Assembly (NCBI RefSeq): GCF_047663525.1
Contig: NC_092613.1
Span: 7,093,501 to 7,157,500 of the forward strand
Source: Anas platyrhynchos
Lineage: Eukaryota > Chordata > Aves > Anseriformes > Anatidae
Length of the DNA: 64,000 bases
Direction: 5' to 3'
A program made the translations under genes and the position numbers. A model generated the notes under the pieces. It had not been told where the DNA came from, did no database searches, and saw only the letters and a list, made by a program, of their open reading frames with translations. Positions 31,135 to 64,000 of this stretch are shown here, piece after piece. How positions within the stretch are numbered: the stretch's first letter is position 1; the number at the start of each line of letters is the position of its first letter.

Positions 31135-33174
31135 CAACAAACTGGACTTTCTTTTTTAATATCTATATAAAAAATAATGAGCGATTTACAGGTCTCTCTC
31201 TAGTCAGAACCTCAGAAGTATGTATAAAGGTGCTGTACATTATATAAACATTTACACCCAGTACATCCATACATTGCTTAGCATTCCAAGGCCACATTGC
31301 TAAGTCATCTGATACAGTAAGTACAGATACAAGTTCTATGGAAGGAGAATTCACACACAGATAGGACAATAAATCAGGTCACATTAATATATAGAAAAAA
31401 TATAGGGGTAGTTGATGACAGGGAAACAATTTCAGTGGTGCTATTTCATTTCTGTACTAAACTTCTGAATCTGTTTCTGCATTTAGTGGTTAGGGCAAGT
31501 GCATACAACAACAAAAAACAGACTCTTGTTAAGAATACATGGTTAATATCTACATAGACTAACTTTGAAGTATTAAATATTTTCACAGTCATACTCCATA
31601 ACATGGAGTACTTGTTCATGTTATGCTACACAACAAATCAATGGTTCATCCAATGTGAAGCAGCAGAGCACAGTTCAGATCTGCCTTAAAGCCTATTTAA
31701 TTTTCAAAGTGTTTCTTTAAAAAGCTGTTTGAGTAGTCATCTGTACTTCCAAAGAGTTCTTCAACTCAGAACTGAATCACTGTGCTTCATTACGCTTTAA
31801 AAACATTACATGTTTCAAAGCCTAAACAAGTTTGAATTTTGATGAGTAAGTAAAGCTTGACCTTCTACACTTCTTTTTCCTTCTGCAAGCTGGACCAATA
31901 CGCTCCTTTTACCACTTTTTTTTCCAGTAATTAAAGACCTGTCACATCAGGAAATCACCTCTAAAACTATCATGTAAATAAAACCCTTCAATTTATGCAG
32001 TCTGCTGTTCTTGCAGCTATAGGTCTAATACGTCTGAAGATTCTGGTGGTAACATTCCCCGGTATTATTCTTTAAAAAATCTGTATTATAGCCCAAACAA
32101 TAGATATTAAGACTCATGTACCCTGTAGATCATACTACTCAGCACTCTTAGACACACGTTTAAAATAAAATATGGGAGACCTAATACACACAGGCAGGAA
32201 CTTCATTTAAGGAGCTAGTATGGCAGTTGGTTCTGTCCTAAAGATCAGTTGTTACCTCCACAGAGGGAAAGAAAAATTCCAATTCTTAACTAGCATTAAA
32301 TAATTAAAGATGTGACTTTTTAGTATACAGCACCACAGTGAGGCTGAAAATAAATGCACACTCAATGCTTATGTTTACAAAGAATGCTAAGGAGGACATT
32401 GTGCTACATGAAATGAAAAGAATTATGCTATTTAACAGAAACCAGCATTTTCTCTGTTTTGACAGATGTTTGCAAACAGTTATTATAAGCATCCTCATGA
32501 ATCAAGAAAATAAAGCAATTTTGTTGTGTTCGTAAAAGGCAAAATTACAAAACATTGATTTATGTCAAATATAATTTTTATCTACATGATTTTATATTAG
32601 GTATAAAAATTTAAGAAAAAGACATCAATTGGAACAGCATCAGTGGCTCATTTGCTGCCCTACAATTGATAGAACCAACCCACCCATCTTCTTACTGAAC
32701 CAGTAAGACATGGGTATTTCCTTATGTAAACATGCAACATGCTCGAGAAAATACCCATTTCGACAAAACCTTGACTTTCCTGTGACTGGAATACATATGA
32801 GAAGAATTAGATTGACTGGATACAGTAGATAACTTGGCACAAGAACAAGAAGTGAGTCATGATCACATTGGCAATATAGGCATTAAATAATTTTGTTCAG
32901 AAACTCACAATACTATCTGAGAAAGCTGTAGCAGTGCAACGTTGAGAGCAGCAGAACACCGCCTTCAAAAGGACAAGGGGACAGCAGCTTATGGAGGCAT
33001 TTCATTTAAGCAATCCAAAAGGTCCTTCATGCAGCTTAGATAATTTAAGAATGAATCAAATACTTTCCACCCTCTAACCAGTTTCTGAAAAATACGACAA
33101 CTTTGTGTAAAGAAACAATGCTTTTAAATGATCATTATTAGAAACTTGATTACATGTTCTAAAAAAAGTGTCAG
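31135..33174 (-). other. MAGI3: MAGI3 3'UTR (long isoform)
   Basis: About 2 kb of AT-rich non-coding sequence on the minus strand after the MAGI3 stop. I found no minus-strand AATAAA (plus-strand TTTATT) between 30300 and 33175, so the end is assigned to the ATTAAA at 31155-31160. Confidence 0.5.
31155..31160 (-). terminator. MAGI3: Candidate MAGI3 poly(A) signal
   Basis: ATTAAA on the minus strand, followed (31145 to 31120) by GT-rich GTTTGTTGCTTGTTGGTTCTG. A second ATTAAA at 31701-31696 lacks so clear a GT element. Confidence 0.5.

Positions 33175-64000
<30,826 letters not shown>

Overview
This is an ordinary vertebrate nuclear locus, most likely from a bird. Three spliced protein-coding genes account for essentially all recognisable coding sequence, and every exon was placed from protein similarity plus GT-AG boundaries with phases that agree from exon to exon. 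The avian call rests on two CR1-type LINE tails, compact introns (20 MAGI3 exons in about 28.5 kb), and close similarity to the human proteins as I remember them. The order RSBN1(+), PHTF1(+), MAGI3(-) is the human chromosome 1p13 order (MAGI3, PHTF1, RSBN1, PTPN22) read from the other side. It would fit chicken chromosome 26 or its equivalent in a related bird, but I cannot prove the species.

Layout. 1-640: AT-rich to mixed sequence with no recognisable coding; a possible poly(A) site near 530-560 could be the 3' end of the gene expected upstream by synteny (PTPN22). 640-1420: CpG island with promoter motifs and RSBN1 exon 1. 902-15021: RSBN1, 7 coding exons, 707 codons plus stop, a nuclear protein of the DPY-21/RSBN1 JmjC-like family. 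15022-19250: RSBN1 3'UTR and intergenic sequence. 19260-20050: second CpG island, with PHTF1 exons 1-3 packed into about 330 bp. 19497-29654: PHTF1, 18 coding exons, 751 codons plus stop, a multi-pass ER membrane protein. 29655-33174: convergent 3'UTRs of PHTF1 and MAGI3, whose candidate poly(A) sites lie only about 110 bp apart. 33175-61698 (minus strand): the last 20 exons of MAGI3, 1365 codons plus stop after a split codon. They cover the guanylate-kinase-like domain, two WW domains, five PDZ domains and the long C-terminal tail. The N-terminal PDZ0 exon(s) lie beyond position 64000; 61699-64000 is intron.

The three genes are neighbours rather than a pathway: RSBN1 is a chromatin protein, PHTF1 an ER membrane protein and MAGI3 a membrane-junction scaffold. 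I found no tRNA, rRNA, CRISPR array, retrovirus or intact mobile element. No undescribed system is evident. The second-look items concern gene architecture: paired ZNF143-like promoter elements, an overlapping uORF, 64-93 nt introns, a tandem NAGNAG acceptor, candidate alternative 3' ends, and tail-to-tail poly(A) sites.
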